From: Cryoendolithus antarcticus
Taxonomy: Eukaryota; Ascomycota; Dothideomycetes; Cladosporiales; Cladosporiaceae
Length of the DNA stretch: 64,000 bases
Direction of reading: 5' to 3'
NCBI GenBank assembly: GCA_002077065.1
Contig: NAJO01000063.1
Location: 116,332-180,331 of the forward strand
Positions 34,581 to 45,121 of this stretch are shown here, in pieces; position 1 is the stretch's first letter; each line of letters starts with the position of its first letter. The notes below the pieces were generated by a model, which was not told the DNA's origin, ran no database searches, and saw only the letters and a list, made by a program, of their open reading frames with translations. The position numbers were made by a program, and so were the translations under genes.

Positions 34581-35857
34581 ACAGGCGGCTTCGAGGATAC
34601 GCTGGAACAGCTCTCTCGGCTGCGGGAACCAGACAGCATTGTTGTCGTCTTCAAGCAAGACGTCACGGCGAAGCGAATAGGCGAGCATCATCTTTGGCTG
34701 CAGCGGTGCTCGGTTGATACCCGCACTACAGTAGACCAGCCTGTCGCCCAAGTGGCATTGGAATCCAGCAGTATAGATCGCTCGTCGCAACGGCCATACA
34801 CTCTGACGCACTCTTTCAACATCAGTTTGAGCATTGTTGGTTACTCAGGGTACTTCGGACATGCCGTGATCGAGCAGATCTGGCGTCATCCGGACGTAAG
34901 CAAATCAGCTGACTTCTTCTCGAATGCTACACTGACCGGTAGTCACAGGTGGACCGCATCGAGCATGATCATAATGTCTGCATTTTGAGTGAATTTGACA
35001 GCCCTGAGATCCAACGAGTCGCGCCCTGGGGCTTGGCCCGCCTCTTTCATCGCAGATTGCTTTCCTTAGGGGGAGATCATAGCTACCTATACAGTACTGC
35101 GGCTGGCCATGGAGTTGACGTCTACATCATCGACTCTGGACTCAATGTAGAGCACGAGGACTTCGAAGGCCGCGCGTCCTGGGGTCATGTCATTCCAGGT
35201 ATGGTAGAAGAAAACATCATCGGCCACGGAACTCAATGTGCCGGCATCGCCGCTGGCAGGACCCATGGTGTGGCGAAGCGAGCCAATGTTATCGCCGTCA
35301 AGCCGCTCGACAGAGACCATGCACGCATGTCAAATGTATTGAAGGCGATCGAGTATGTTGTCGACCAACACACTGCAGCCAAGTCCATACGAGGCTACAA
35401 AGGAGCTGTGGCGAACATGTCTATCAGTACCGCAAGAAGAGTGCAGTTGTTGAACGACGCTGTAGACGCCGCCGTCCGAGCCGGCGTGCACTTTGCTGTA
35501 GCCGCTGGTAACGGCAACGAAGATGCGTGTGAGTACTCGCCTGCCGGCGCTTCACTGGCAATCACTGTAGCAGCATCCACGATTCGGGACGAGCGTGCGA
35601 GCTTCTCCAATCATGGCAAGTGCATTGGTATTTTCGCCCCCGGACTCGAGATCGAGTCAACCTGGATCGGCAGCCGGAATGCTACTTATGTACTTGAAGG
35701 CACTTCCATGGCATCACCGCATATTGCAGAGCTGGTAGCTTACCTGCTGTCACTGCAGCCATCGTCTCGCTCTGGCCTGCGAGTGCCTGGAGGAGGTCGA
35801 CGAGGCATGCTGAGAAGGTCGACGGATGCTGGCGGGATTCTGATTGGGCCAGGCTGA
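34581..35857 (+). CDS. Subtilisin-like serine protease (S8, proteinase K type), 5' end unresolved
   Basis: Exons from about 34581 to 34895 and 34949-35857, joined across a 53-nt intron (GTAAGC...CACAG). The first block is an inhibitor-I9 propeptide: SIVVVFKQDVTAKRIGEHHL and later GYSGYFGHAVIEQIWRHPD, then VDRIEHDHNV at the exon junction. The catalytic domain shows all triad motifs: Asp in YIIDSGLNVEH, His in IIGHGTQCAGIAAG, Ser in EGTSMASPH, and the oxyanion Asn in AAGNGNEDA. An in-frame TAG (34578-34580) lies directly before the propeptide block and no ATG precedes it in frame, so a 5' exon with start and signal peptide must lie upstream or is lost; GTTAG|A at 34576-34580 could be its acceptor. 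The C-terminus after the Ser motif (about 45 residues, Gly/Arg-rich) is shorter than in typical family members. Probably secreted if the 5' exon exists. Confidence 0.75.
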
Positions 35858-36340
35858 GCTTCGCTCAGTCTATGCGAGTTCTTCACGAAGGCATTGAGCG
35901 ATTCCTAAATGCAGGTCAGTCGTAGTGCAGGTATGACTTCAAAATGGCATGCCTTTGACGGGTGCTTCGACGTGCAGAAGAAGACGAAATTGCCCATGTT
36001 GTGATTGTTGGTGATTAGCAGCTGAGCAAGGATAATACTGCTGATACAGGTTGGAGTACTGCAAATACTGACTCGATAGCATTCATATCAGCTCTGCATA
36101 CGCCGCTAGCATCAAGATGGCCGCCGGATTTACGTCTGAGGTTGCTACCTTGCCCCTGCATGACCTTCAAGGCAGCCGGTGCTTATCTATCGATAATCGT
36201 ACCCTTGAATGCTCAGGCATCACGACTGACCGCCGAGAACACTACTACAGCACAGGAGCTATAGCGCAGTGATAATCGATACGAGTAGTGAAGCTATAAA
36301 TGGACGAGCGCTTCATAAGGACGGGTCCGGATTCCTGGCT
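35858..36340. other. Convergent intergenic region
   Basis: No open frame with coding character and no repeat seen. Confidence 0.4.
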
Positions 36341-36966
36341 CTACGCGCCCTTGATCGCAGCCTCCACGTCATACACGCCTTTCTCATCCGTGAACCGCTC
36401 CGGCCGATTCATATAGACCTCATACTTCATAGCAGGCTTCAAATCCAAATTCGCAGTCATAGCGTAAGCTTCCTCCCACTTGATGCGCCAGACCAGCCAC
36501 TTCGGGTGAAGATCACCGTCAGGCTCGATGCACTCTTCCATTTGGCGAGGGTCATCCGCTGGGTAGTCTGGGTCGATGGGCGGGACGTGGTAGTAGTGAA
36601 TCACGACTGTTTGATCTTGTGCGCCTTGATCGTCAAGAACTGCGAATATTCTGTGGTACAGTTGCTCGTCACCCTCCAGTGCGGTTGTGTAGTCTCGCAG
36701 TTGAGCGCTCGTATAATCAGCGAAGTCGTCTGGTACAAGGCTGACAGGCTCTCGGCTAGGGCGGGTGACGAGGCTCGGATCGTGCCGAGCGGGGGTGAAC
36801 AGGTTGAAGAGAACACGGTCACGGTCTGCTGAATAGCAATGAGCGAGGAAGTCCAGTACTAGTGCCTGCAAGATATCAGTGGAGCACGACAAAAGATCAA
36901 CACTATAGCGGGGCTTGCCTCCGTAGGATCCACAACGGTGCAAAACAGGACGTGAGACTTGGCCAT
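36341..36966 (-). CDS. Hypothetical protein with a GC-AG intron
   Basis: Exon 1 36919-36966 (ATG, MAKSHVLFCTVVDPTE) and exon 2 36341-36865 give 190 residues. The 53-nt intron 36866-36918 starts with GCAAGC instead of GT and ends TTGCAG, with a CACTGAT branch-like site. Only this splicing keeps VDPTE|ALVLDFLAHCYSAD in frame with both sides protein-like. The protein looks cytosolic and alpha/beta, with acidic and aromatic-rich segments (WLVWRIKWEEAYAMTANLDL) and no signal peptide or membrane helix. Reading through without splicing gives an alternative 217-residue frame from 36994, which is less protein-like at its start. Family not recognised. It appears undamaged. Confidence 0.65.
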
Positions 36967-37401
36967 GTTGGCGGACCTCTGAGGACTTGTTCATCGGAAT
37001 AGTCGAGAGGACCGCGAGGATCTTAAGTTGTCGTACAGTCGATCTATGATGGGAAGTGATCTGTCTCGACGCCTGCGTTTAGGCGCCAGCCAGCTTTCCT
37101 CGGCGGCACAGCCACGCCGCAACGGCGCCACCAACAACAACACCGAAACATACCCATCGTTGCCGTAACGCGCATGGACGAAAAGGCTCGAGGGCATGAG
37201 CGTCAGCGAGTGTGCACTGCCCCGATCGCTCGGATCAAGAGTGTAAGTGGAGCAACATGTCTCACAGCGATCGTGAACGACTGGATACAGCTAGCGACAC
37301 TGTCGCATAAACGCCCGCGCCAAAGTCAACCCGTGTTCTCGCCACCATCACCCTCGTCATCTCATGGAAATGAAACATCGTGAAAGGTCCCTGCTCCTCA
37401 T
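36967..37401. other. Intergenic region
   Basis: It lies upstream of the 36.3-kb gene and downstream of the secreted-protein gene at 37402-38046. Nothing supported. Confidence 0.4.
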
Positions 37402-38046
37402 CTACGCGTTCTTCTTGTCCTTGCAGAAGTCAATGCTACCGGTGTATAGGCCATATCCATAGCCCTTGGCCCACTCGCGGTGATTATAGTATCCTGGGAT
37501 ATGTCAGCTCAAGATCGCAGGTGACTATTGGTGGTTCGAATGTCTCTCACCCTCAGTGTTCATGCACAACGCCTGCACAGAGTCCAAGTCCGATTCCACC
37601 TCCGATGACAGGCAGTGCTGACTATTGCCAGAGAAGTTGCAGACGTAAGCCACGACGTTGTTGTAGAATGCGTACCGGAACCCTTTCGCAGATACGAACG
37701 CGTCGCCTTGTCCGCTACCGACGGCGATGTCGCAGGTGTAGCCGAGGCTGTATGCGGCCATATCGACGTCGTTACCGGTGAGCACCGCACCATTCTTCGT
37801 GCAGGACCTTGTGTCAGCTTTGGGCGCGCGACGGGCCATGAACCTCGCGCTTGTCGCTGTGAGATTGCCGGCCCTCCAGGAAGAAGATGGCTTGGAGATG
37901 TCGCCAATGCGATTGACGACGGCGAATCCATCGTCATCCATGTGGGCCTCAAAGACTCCATTTTCATGCTGCCCGCTGCTAGCAGCCATGCCCAGCTGCG
38001 TGAATGCTACCAGCATTAGCGAGAGGAGGGCAACGATCGGCGCCAT
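37402..38046 (-). CDS. Secreted six-cysteine protein with RR processing site
   Basis: Exons 37551-38046 and 37402-37493, intron 57 nt (GTGAGA...CTGACATATCCCAG), 195 residues. Residues 1-21 are a signal peptide (MAPIVALLSLMLVAFTQLGMA). A pro-region ends at an Arg-Arg pair at residues 72-73, followed by a 122-residue domain with six cysteines (at the TRSC, GYTC, VAYVC, SQHC, QALC and IDFC positions). Gly/Tyr/Asn-rich strands (AKGFRYAFYNNVVAYVCNF) and a C-terminal EWAKGYGYGLYTGS segment suggest a small beta-rich disulfide fold like those of fungal effector or killer-protein families. Exact family not recognised. It is one of four secreted-protein genes between 32 and 42 kb. No damage seen. Confidence 0.75.
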
Positions 38047-39294
38047 CTTGCTGTGAAGTCGACGAGTCTCTAGTTGACTGCGGGGTGTATTGTCGAGGGG
38101 TGGTGTGGGGAAGGAAGCTCTTGAGTTCTTCGATCGCTGCGAAGGATGAGTTGATTGGAATGTTGCTTGTAGCCTGACAAGATGTTCCTCGGTGTTTACT
38201 TTATACGGGTTGCGGACGTCAACCTTGAAGCGCTTCTCGAATTACATAGCGCATCGCTTCACTGCCTGGTACTACGGCCACCCAAAGGCACTGCCCCTCT
38301 GCGTTCGTAGTTGGCGGCGTCCTCTCTAGTGCATTTTCGATTCGACGAGCTATCGCTACGATCGTCCGCGTCCGAGGCGCCACAACTTTGTCTAGGGTCT
38401 AGCCCATCACAGCCCCATAAGCATAGCCTCTGATACTAGTATCATCGTTCGTCAGGGCAGCCTCGGGATCGAGCAGCCGCCACGATCTATTCTGGTTGTA
38501 TGCCGTCTTGTGGCACTCAAGCGCGCGCCTATATGCAGCGTCGGTTTACGCCGCAGTAGGCAGCACTGCGGAACGCAGTGGGACTACCGTATATTCTGAG
38601 ACTGTCGGCGGTGCCGCGATAGCTCTGCCGAGCACATGGCGTCGTGGAGACGGACGAGCGTGGATGTTAAGACCTTGAATACTGCTCCGCCCCCACTGAC
38701 GCCGCAGGTTGCTGATCAGCGTTGGTCGTATTGGTGTGTAGACGAACGGCGTCCGACACAGCCCGCTAACATCCTTGCTGGAGACTATACAATGGTGTCT
38801 ATCTTGACGCGTGGCATCCCAGTATCGTTGGCCTGCGGACCCATATTGCCAACATCGCTCGTGTGGCATCAGCATCGGATGGCGGCAACGAGACCAGTGA
38901 CTAAGTGTCGTCAACGAGTGTTTGAGCAGGATCGGCCGACAAGCTGTTTCCAGACTTTGCGCAGCCGTTGGAGCATTGCATAGCCCGAGGAGCCTGCGAG
39001 GTTGCGATACCCGACCAAGATGGCATCTGCACACTCACTGACCACGTCCTTGTCGAGCAGATCTGTGGACCGGCAAGATGTCGTCCCAACGGACGCTCGA
39101 AGGCGGCGTCGCTGCCTGGCGACTCTGGCGCTTAGGTGCACGCTCTCAAGCCGGCCCACGATGGATATAAAGATTGCCTTCGTCAGCTCTATAGTCGTGC
39201 GACAGAAGCAGCAGTCGCCAGCGCCCCGAAGGTCCAGCATCCAAGCATATATTCTACGACACAAACCCCCCTGAACGTGACAGGCAGCAACGCA
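38047..39294. other. 1.2-kb divergent intergenic region
   Basis: Lies between two secreted-protein genes transcribed away from each other. The minus frame at 38546-39034 and overlapping plus frames show no domain character. A TATAA-like ATATAAAG (39167-39174) lies about 120 bases before the ATG at 39295 and could be a core promoter element. Confidence 0.35.
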
Positions 39295-40286
39295 ATGTCT
39301 TCTAGGATGATCTCAGCTCTTGTCCTGGTCTTGTGCTCCTCTATGGCCCTCATCACCAACGCATACCCGACACCGATCGAGGATGACTCGTACACTGCGG
39401 ATGTGGTCTTTATCAATGGCATTGAGGCTGTCCAAGTGAGTTCAAGTAATGTCACCTTTGGCAGCCGCGCTCATAAGGAATCGGCTCTCGGGAGACGAGA
39501 TGGCCGCAATGACGGCTCAAGCATGGCGGACGCCGTCTCCGTGAGGATCGATTGCACCAACCAGGAAGACAACTGCGATCAAGATGCTGCGGCCATCATG
39601 TGCCTCGGCAAACCCGACGTGCTGTAAGCGTCTGACACATCCCATTGAGCCATTGCATGCTGACGTATCGCAGACAGCGACTATCGGACGGTGACCCGAA
39701 CTATCGGGCGAGTGGTGCCGCTCGGACGCCATTCAATGGCGATCGCCTGGATTTGGCGCAGCTGGGAGTTGATAGACCCCCAACTCCCGACGGGGAGGAG
39801 CCCTTCAACAGCGCCGAGGAGTTTCCCTTCGAGAGCTCGGCACAGGGAGGTTCCGAAGCCTGGCTATTTCCTACTCAGAGGACCCAGCAGAGCAGTTTGT
39901 GCTCACCGGCCTGCCCAACTCTATCGTAACGCTCCACTGACATGGATCCAGGTCAAGGAGCCAGGCTGCGTCAAACTTTGGCTGGCTTCCAGGTCTTAGA
40001 GAATGGTGGATGGTATCGTATCGTGGACTTTGAGCACTGTGACAGGCAAGTGACGGACCCTCATGACATCATGTCTTCATGTGCTAACCTGGCCAGACCG
40101 TACTGTAATGCCTTTCGAGCTAAAGACTACTCGATCTGTGACAGAGAATTCGATCGAGACTGGCTGAAGTTCGCTCGCCGCAGAATCTCGCTCAAGGGAC
40201 GACCTTACAAGTTTGCGCCTCCATCAATTGCTAAGGTTATGAAGTCCATTCAGAGGGGAGGTTCGAATTATGGAAGCAACTGGTAG
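39295..40286 (+). pseudogene. Secreted NucA/NucB-like nuclease, probably frameshifted
   Basis: Exon 1 39295-39623 encodes a signal peptide (MSSRMISALVLVLCSSMALI...), an Arg-Arg site (ALGRRDGRN) and a Cys-containing domain start. A 50-nt intron (GTAAGC...CTGACGTATCGCAG, 39624-39673) leads in phase to exon 2, with NSAEEFPFESSAQGGSEAWL. This matches the core of secreted NucA/NucB-type DNases, whose hallmark is C-D-E-Y-P-F-x-S-x-x-x-G-G; here the first C-D is replaced by A-E. After about 39860 three frames are each briefly protein-like (SLCSPACPTL, DPAEQFVLTGLPNSIV, RPAQLYRNAPLTWIQVKEPG), implying frameshifts. A last block at 39980-40286 (ENGGWYRIVDFEHCDRQVTD to the stop) looks coding. Either unrecognised introns or decay explain this. 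Confidence 0.5.
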
Positions 40287-40529
40287 TTACGGCGTCTCGA
40301 GTTGAAACAAGATGGAGTGCAGGACGCCTCACAATGCGCTCAATGGAGGATGGGCCAGGTGGGCTGGGGGATTGTGTACCGATTGATTAATCTGCTACTG
40401 GAGTCAACTTCCTATATCTTCATACATGTTGTAGCTCACCGCGTTCTTGTTGCGTTGATCACGAGGCTGGAGTCAGGATGACATTCCGAGGGCACAGGAT
40501 TGCTCTGAATGACTTCCCATTGTAAGCTC

Positions 40530-40691
40530 TTACAACTTCGACGGGTATGAGCGATCCACTTGGGTGATTGTTGTGTACATGTACTTGGGACCGCAACCGA
40601 TATCATTCAGAGGCTCACCGATGATGGTGTTGCATGTCGGCGCTATAGACGAGCTGACATGAGCGGAAGAGGCGAGCATCACGGGTCCCAT
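40530..40691 (-). CDS. Possible small secreted peptide
   Basis: A minus-strand frame from an ATG at 40689-40691 gives 53 residues: a short hydrophobic start (MGPVMLASSAHVSSS) followed by IAPTCNTIIGEPLNDIGCGP and a Thr/Tyr-rich tail, with two cysteines. The frame is also open upstream (SHTSVGVLA...), so the start could lie in another exon and provide a full signal peptide. Small size and lack of a clear start keep confidence low. Position between two secreted-protein genes is the main contextual support. Confidence 0.3.
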   Translation of the reverse strand: MGPVMLASSAHVSSSIAPTCNTIIGEPLNDIGCGPKYMYTTITQVDRSYPSKL

Positions 40692-41110
40692 GGCGAGTAC
40701 GCCGACGGAGGTGTGGCTATGGGCATTTTGATCGGATGCTGGTTGTAGTAATTTTGAGCTGCTCGAGCGCTGTATAGCAAGGTTGTATGAGAGATAGGGA
40801 AGGACGAGCAGGACCGGCGAGATGATATACCCACACAGTGAATACTCAACTTCTGGCTTTCGAGAATGGTCAGCATATAATATTACCCGTTCAGTGGTTG
40901 TGTTGTACGTTGAACAGTGCAATAGAACAGCGCACCATGGTCAGCATAAACACAAAGCTAAGTCGCAAGCAGTTGAGGTGTCATGACTTGTTCGAGCTGA
41001 GACCACCATCGTACTCAAAAGTCGCCGCTACCAAGCTCACAGCCGAGAGAGGCAAATGTGAAATGCTTTTGGGACCTACACGCTTGTCTCATTCACGCCT
41101 TTGCACCTCT
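40692..41110. other. Intergenic region
   Basis: No supported feature. Confidence 0.35.
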
Positions 41111-41738
41111 CTACACCACGCAAGCACCAAACGTCGCAGTAGCCTTCGCATCCGTTACAGTCTTCCTTCCACCCACACACACTGGCCCAATCCCGAGCAG
41201 AGTGTTGACTACACTGGTAGTCGTGAGCTTGCAACCTCCACACTGTACGCCGGTAGTGACGGTATTTGCTGGCGCTGTAACAGTGCAGCCAAATGGGATG
41301 GTAGAGGTAGCGGTGATGGTACACTTGGTCGTCTGCGCGGCAGATGCCATCGAGGATGAAGCGGTGGGAGACGTTGACTGACTACTCGGAATGTTTGTAG
41401 TCGATGAGACGCTAGTGCGGTGTAGAGACGTCGCGCATGCTGTGACAGTATGCGTAGCGTCGGTGGTGGAGGTCTTGAGGCAGACCTAGCTACCTTGTCA
41501 GCGACTGCCCCGAGACCAAGTGGATGGCAAGAAAGCTTACGAGATCACAGTGCGGTCCAACTTGAGTGTTCAGCACACAGCCCTGACAGTCGATATGCGT
41601 AGTCGTCGTATGTTTGGTGACTGGCGGGCAGCAGCTGCCGGGCTCGTGGATGACACTTGTGCATGACTGGATAGGTCCGCCTTGAGCGAGACCGGGAGCG
41701 CACAGGAGAGCAGTGGCGAGCAAGGTAGTGAGAAACAT
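41111..41738 (-). CDS. Secreted Cys/Thr-rich protein with duplicated cysteine motif
   Basis: Exon 1 41541-41738 and exon 2 41111-41485 (55-nt intron, GTAAGC...CTGACAAGGTAGCTAG) give 190 residues. Residues 1-19 are a signal peptide (MFLTTLLATALLCAPGLAQ). A cysteine motif C-x-x-C followed about 10 residues later by another Cys occurs twice: DCQGCVLNTQVGPHCD near the exon junction, and QCGGCKLTTTSVVN ... GIGPVC near the end. The repeats are separated by a Ser/Thr-rich linker likely to be O-glycosylated. This suggests an internal domain duplication in a cell-wall or extracellular protein. No GPI signal is obvious at the C-terminus (ends GACVV). Family not recognised; intact. Confidence 0.7.
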
Positions 41739-43145
41739 GTTGAGTGACAGATGGGAAATTGTGGCGTGGGATCGTCGAGCGCGTAGGTCGGTAGCAATGT
41801 TGAGAGGTGGAGTAGTCTTGTTGTTGGGTATGAAAAGGGGTAAGGGTATTCATGGCCTCTTGTATGCGTTGACGTCGCAATGTCTGCAATGTGATAGCAC
41901 AGTATTCACCTTCTTCAGCCGTACAGTAGGGCTGCGCGGCCAGTAAGCCCAGTTTCAGCATCCGTGCCATCAAATGTGAGACGCATCTCGCACTCCGCGA
42001 CAAAAGCAGACCCAAGGCTTGGGGCCAGACATAAGCCGCAATAAGCATTCCGGCCCGTGGCGACCAATGTATGGGGTCCGTAAGCGAAATATGGGGACGA
42101 CCAGGGTGCCGAAGGATCGTGGTGACGCTCAGGTACGAGGTACGGTGTGTCGGGATTTCAGGCTGAGTGCGGAGCTGAGCGGAAATGGTGCCACGTGGCC
42201 TCTCCGGGCAAAGGTGAGCGAATTTTGTGCAACTGAAGGACCCGAGCTTACAGTCCTGAGCAAGATGAGATCAAGCATGCGCCGGAAGTTGAGCCCTTCG
42301 CTCCGCGGATGTGTGCAATATTGCCGTTGGATCGTCCCGATTGGAGAGAATGGCTCCCAGTCAACTCCTCATCGCGCAGGCAGGGCGACGATACTGCCAT
42401 GACGACGAGATGTGTCAGGTGTCGTGGAAGGATCCTGTGGCTCCTCGGAGCTGATGAGATGGTGCCGAATGCTCCGAAGAGAAAGATGCCTCGCCAGTCA
42501 GCACAGTCGAATCGGAGCCGAGACTCTTGAGCAACACGCAGGATAGAGCTTGAAAGCGTTACGTTCACTAGTCGTGCCTTGTCTAAGCCATAGCCGATCT
42601 GACCGAGGTGTCGTAAGTGTACAACTTCGGCGATCTAGATCACCGCGTTGTGCTTCCGCTCAGACAAGCCGACCAAGCTCTGGCGCATGCGCGTCGCATG
42701 GGCTGTGATATCCTGTTTCTTAGTGTATGTGAGGCCACAATTGCTCCGAGTGCGAGCACGCAGAAGGGATGCAGACCAGCTTGCCGATTTTAGGACCTGC
42801 ACTGTGTCGTTTTCCGGCTACAATGGGCATGATCACTCATGATGTAGCATCTCCAGCGGACGCCCCAACATCACTGTGTCTGCCAGCCACTACTGGCCAC
42901 TATGTCTCGCATATCCGGGGGCATTACTTGGTAGCTCTCTCACCAATAATGCAGCTCTACACTCCACGTCCGCTCGCTCTCAGCATCAGACTGATACTAA
43001 GAAGAGAACCCGTATCTGTTGACCTCCTGCTGCAAGGGAATGACCGCCTTCCTCACCACCGCATTTGTGTGCCCACCCGTTATGGCTGCTTCGTGAACGC
43101 GGCGTACTTTGGCCCGAAGTAGGCGCAGCCGAAAATATCCGAGAC
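41739..43145. other. 1.4-kb region with no supported gene
   Basis: Frames at 42019-42402 plus and 42248-42568 minus overlap each other and lack features. It includes the promoter of the 41-kb gene and the 3' flank of the F-box gene. Confidence 0.4.
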
Positions 43146-44852
43146 TTATGGGTCGAAATGCCCAAATGTCTCGTCGTCGAGACGGCCAGAATTTGCGTTA
43201 ATGAGATGAGGTGGTGAGGACGATTCGTCTTGATCGTCCTCCTTTTCGGGCAGAGTGTCGACGAGCTGTAGGTGCGCGAACTCTACGCTTTCCAGCGTGC
43301 TATATGGCAGCGGGCCTATGAACACCTCTGAAGGCCGTGTAGGATCACACTTGATAGTGCAGTGTAGCAGGTGAAGGTAGCGAAGCGTGCTCGCGCTAGC
43401 AGACCCAACGGCAGCGATGTCATTCAACCGGAATATTGCCCACTTGAGGGTCAGTGTGCGCAGTCGCTTGGTGGATGTCTGCAGCATCTCCAGTATAGTT
43501 CCCATGTTGCGCACTGCCGTGCGATTCGCAGGCTGCCAGAACCCCATGAAAGGCGTAATGATGTCCAGCGTGAGCGTGATAAGGTTGTCGAAGAGTCTGC
43601 GGCCGTAAGCAAGACCAGCATCTATGCGGCTGAGGTCAATCTCATCGCTGTCCACACCACTCTTGGCGTGGAAGGCGATGGGAAGATACCGCTGCTGCAG
43701 GCCGTGAGCAAGATCCAACCAGCCAGGAACAACGTCAAGAAGGTAAGCCGGGACGCAGCCAGGGCGCCGACGTAGCCCATCAACATCCAGCCCAAAACCT
43801 ATCGGCTCAAAGATGTTGTCACCAATGCTGACGCACTTCAAGCGAGCGCGAGTATCGTGCGCAGCCTGCAATGCAGCACTGAGCTCAAGCCAGCCATCGG
43901 TCACGAGACATCGAGCGTCTAATCTCGCGGGTTCGAGACTGAGCCCAAAGAGTCTGCTGCATAGGCCATCGTACGACTCTCCATTACGAGCCAGTCCTCG
44001 GAAGTCAGTGAACACCAGGTTTGCCACCTTCGGAGCTTCTTTCAAAATTCCGCGGAGTAGCTTCATGACTAGGCCGTGTCTTTCGATCCGCCATTCTGGA
44101 AAACTCAGGCGCTTGTACTCTGCGAGACTTCTGCTGGCAGATGCGCGTTTTGCACCCTCAAACTCGCTCGCACGGAAACAGAATCGAGCTGCCATGGACG
44201 CATCCTCGTGATTGTCTTGCTCCACCAGCTCGGCTTGCTCGCGTGTCAATTTGTAGCCCATCCCAACCGAACGGTAGGCGTCAAGCACTGGCATGGCGAG
44301 AACTGGCTGCGGATCTGCAATTCGCCACATCTCCAGCTCAGGTGTTCTTTGTCGCACAGCCTCTGAGTCTCTCAGGCTTGGACGATCTCTCGCTGCGCGT
44401 GAAATTGTGGCTTCGTACTGCTCTGCGTAGTCATCTGGAAGCTCCCACGTGCGGACGCCTTCATCACTCGGGTGATGGGCATTGATACTGCTTGCGTCAT
44501 AGACGACATTCGTGACATGCTGGCGGAAGTAAGGATAATCCAACATCTCCTGCGCCTTGGCTAACTCACATAGGCGATGGGCAAGGACAATCTCGGTGAT
44601 AAGGTATGGCGAGCTCAAAGCATGGAAGCCGGAAGCTTTCGACACTAGCCGGCATGCTGAAATGTGACTTTGGTAATCTTTGCCTAGGATCTGGAAGATG
44701 CGTGACAGTAGCTGCGGTGGGAAGTCGCAAATGGTCGTTGGAGACTTCGCGGAGCTCACTGGACGGCATCCAAAGTCCGGCGCTAGGCTCACCTCACTGT
44801 CCTGCTTTCTGATCCGGGCACGGCACGCGCGCGGCAGCACGATAGCGCACAC
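43146..44852 (-). CDS. F-box protein, paralog 1 (start uncertain)
   Basis: A 568-codon open frame. The F-box-like N-terminal motif is ICDFPPQLLSRIFQILGKDY followed by SACRLVSKASGFHALS. Paralog 2 at 45122-46819 has the same order (ESLPTELLEYIFEALKRDHQ, then AACRLVSRIFNLHSS), so the pair arose by tandem duplication. F-box proteins recruit substrates to SCF ubiquitin ligases through Skp1. The rest of the protein has Leu-rich segments consistent with degenerate LRR-type repeats (for example LDARCLVTDGWLELSAALQA, RLRTLTLKWAIFRLNDIAAV). No ATG precedes the F-box in this frame; it opens at GTG after a TGA, so a short upstream exon or a lost start must be considered. Otherwise the frame is intact over 1.7 kb. 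Confidence 0.65.
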   Translation of the reverse strand: MCAIVLPRACRARIRKQDSEVSLAPDFGCRPVSSAKSPTTICDFPPQLLSRIFQILGKDYQSHISACRLVSKASGFHALSSPYLITEIVLAHRLCELAKAQEMLDYPYFRQHVTNVVYDASSINAHHPSDEGVRTWELPDDYAEQYEATISRAARDRPSLRDSEAVRQRTPELEMWRIADPQPVLAMPVLDAYRSVGMGYKLTREQAELVEQDNHEDASMAARFCFRASEFEGAKRASASRSLAEYKRLSFPEWRIERHGLVMKLLRGILKEAPKVANLVFTDFRGLARNGESYDGLCSRLFGLSLEPARLDARCLVTDGWLELSAALQAAHDTRARLKCVSIGDNIFEPIGFGLDVDGLRRRPGCVPAYLLDVVPGWLDLAHGLQQRYLPIAFHAKSGVDSDEIDLSRIDAGLAYGRRLFDNLITLTLDIITPFMGFWQPANRTAVRNMGTILEMLQTSTKRLRTLTLKWAIFRLNDIAAVGSASASTLRYLHLLHCTIKCDPTRPSEVFIGPLPYSTLESVEFAHLQLVDTLPEKEDDQDESSSPPHLINANSGRLDDETFGHFDP

Positions 44853-45121
44853 TCAACCTCAACGACCTAGCCTCATCCGCCTCGTTGTGATTGTAGGGTT
44901 GACAGTTCATCGGGAGTGCACATGGAGACCGTAACCTGGGGTGGACGCGAGGGCGCCACCCTAGCATCAGCCTTAGGTGAGGCGGCCGGATTCATGTGCC
45001 GCCGCGCCGAAGACCTTGCCAGGCAAGTTTTGCCAATGGAGTCGACCAGAAACGCGGCGTCCAAGATCCAGGATGCCATCGATCGTAGCAGGCGACGTCC
45101 TGGCCATCAGCTATGAGTAGC
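44853..45121. other. Short spacer between the F-box paralogs
   Basis: 269 bases separating two genes transcribed in the same direction. It may contain a first exon of paralog 1, but none was resolved. Confidence 0.3.
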
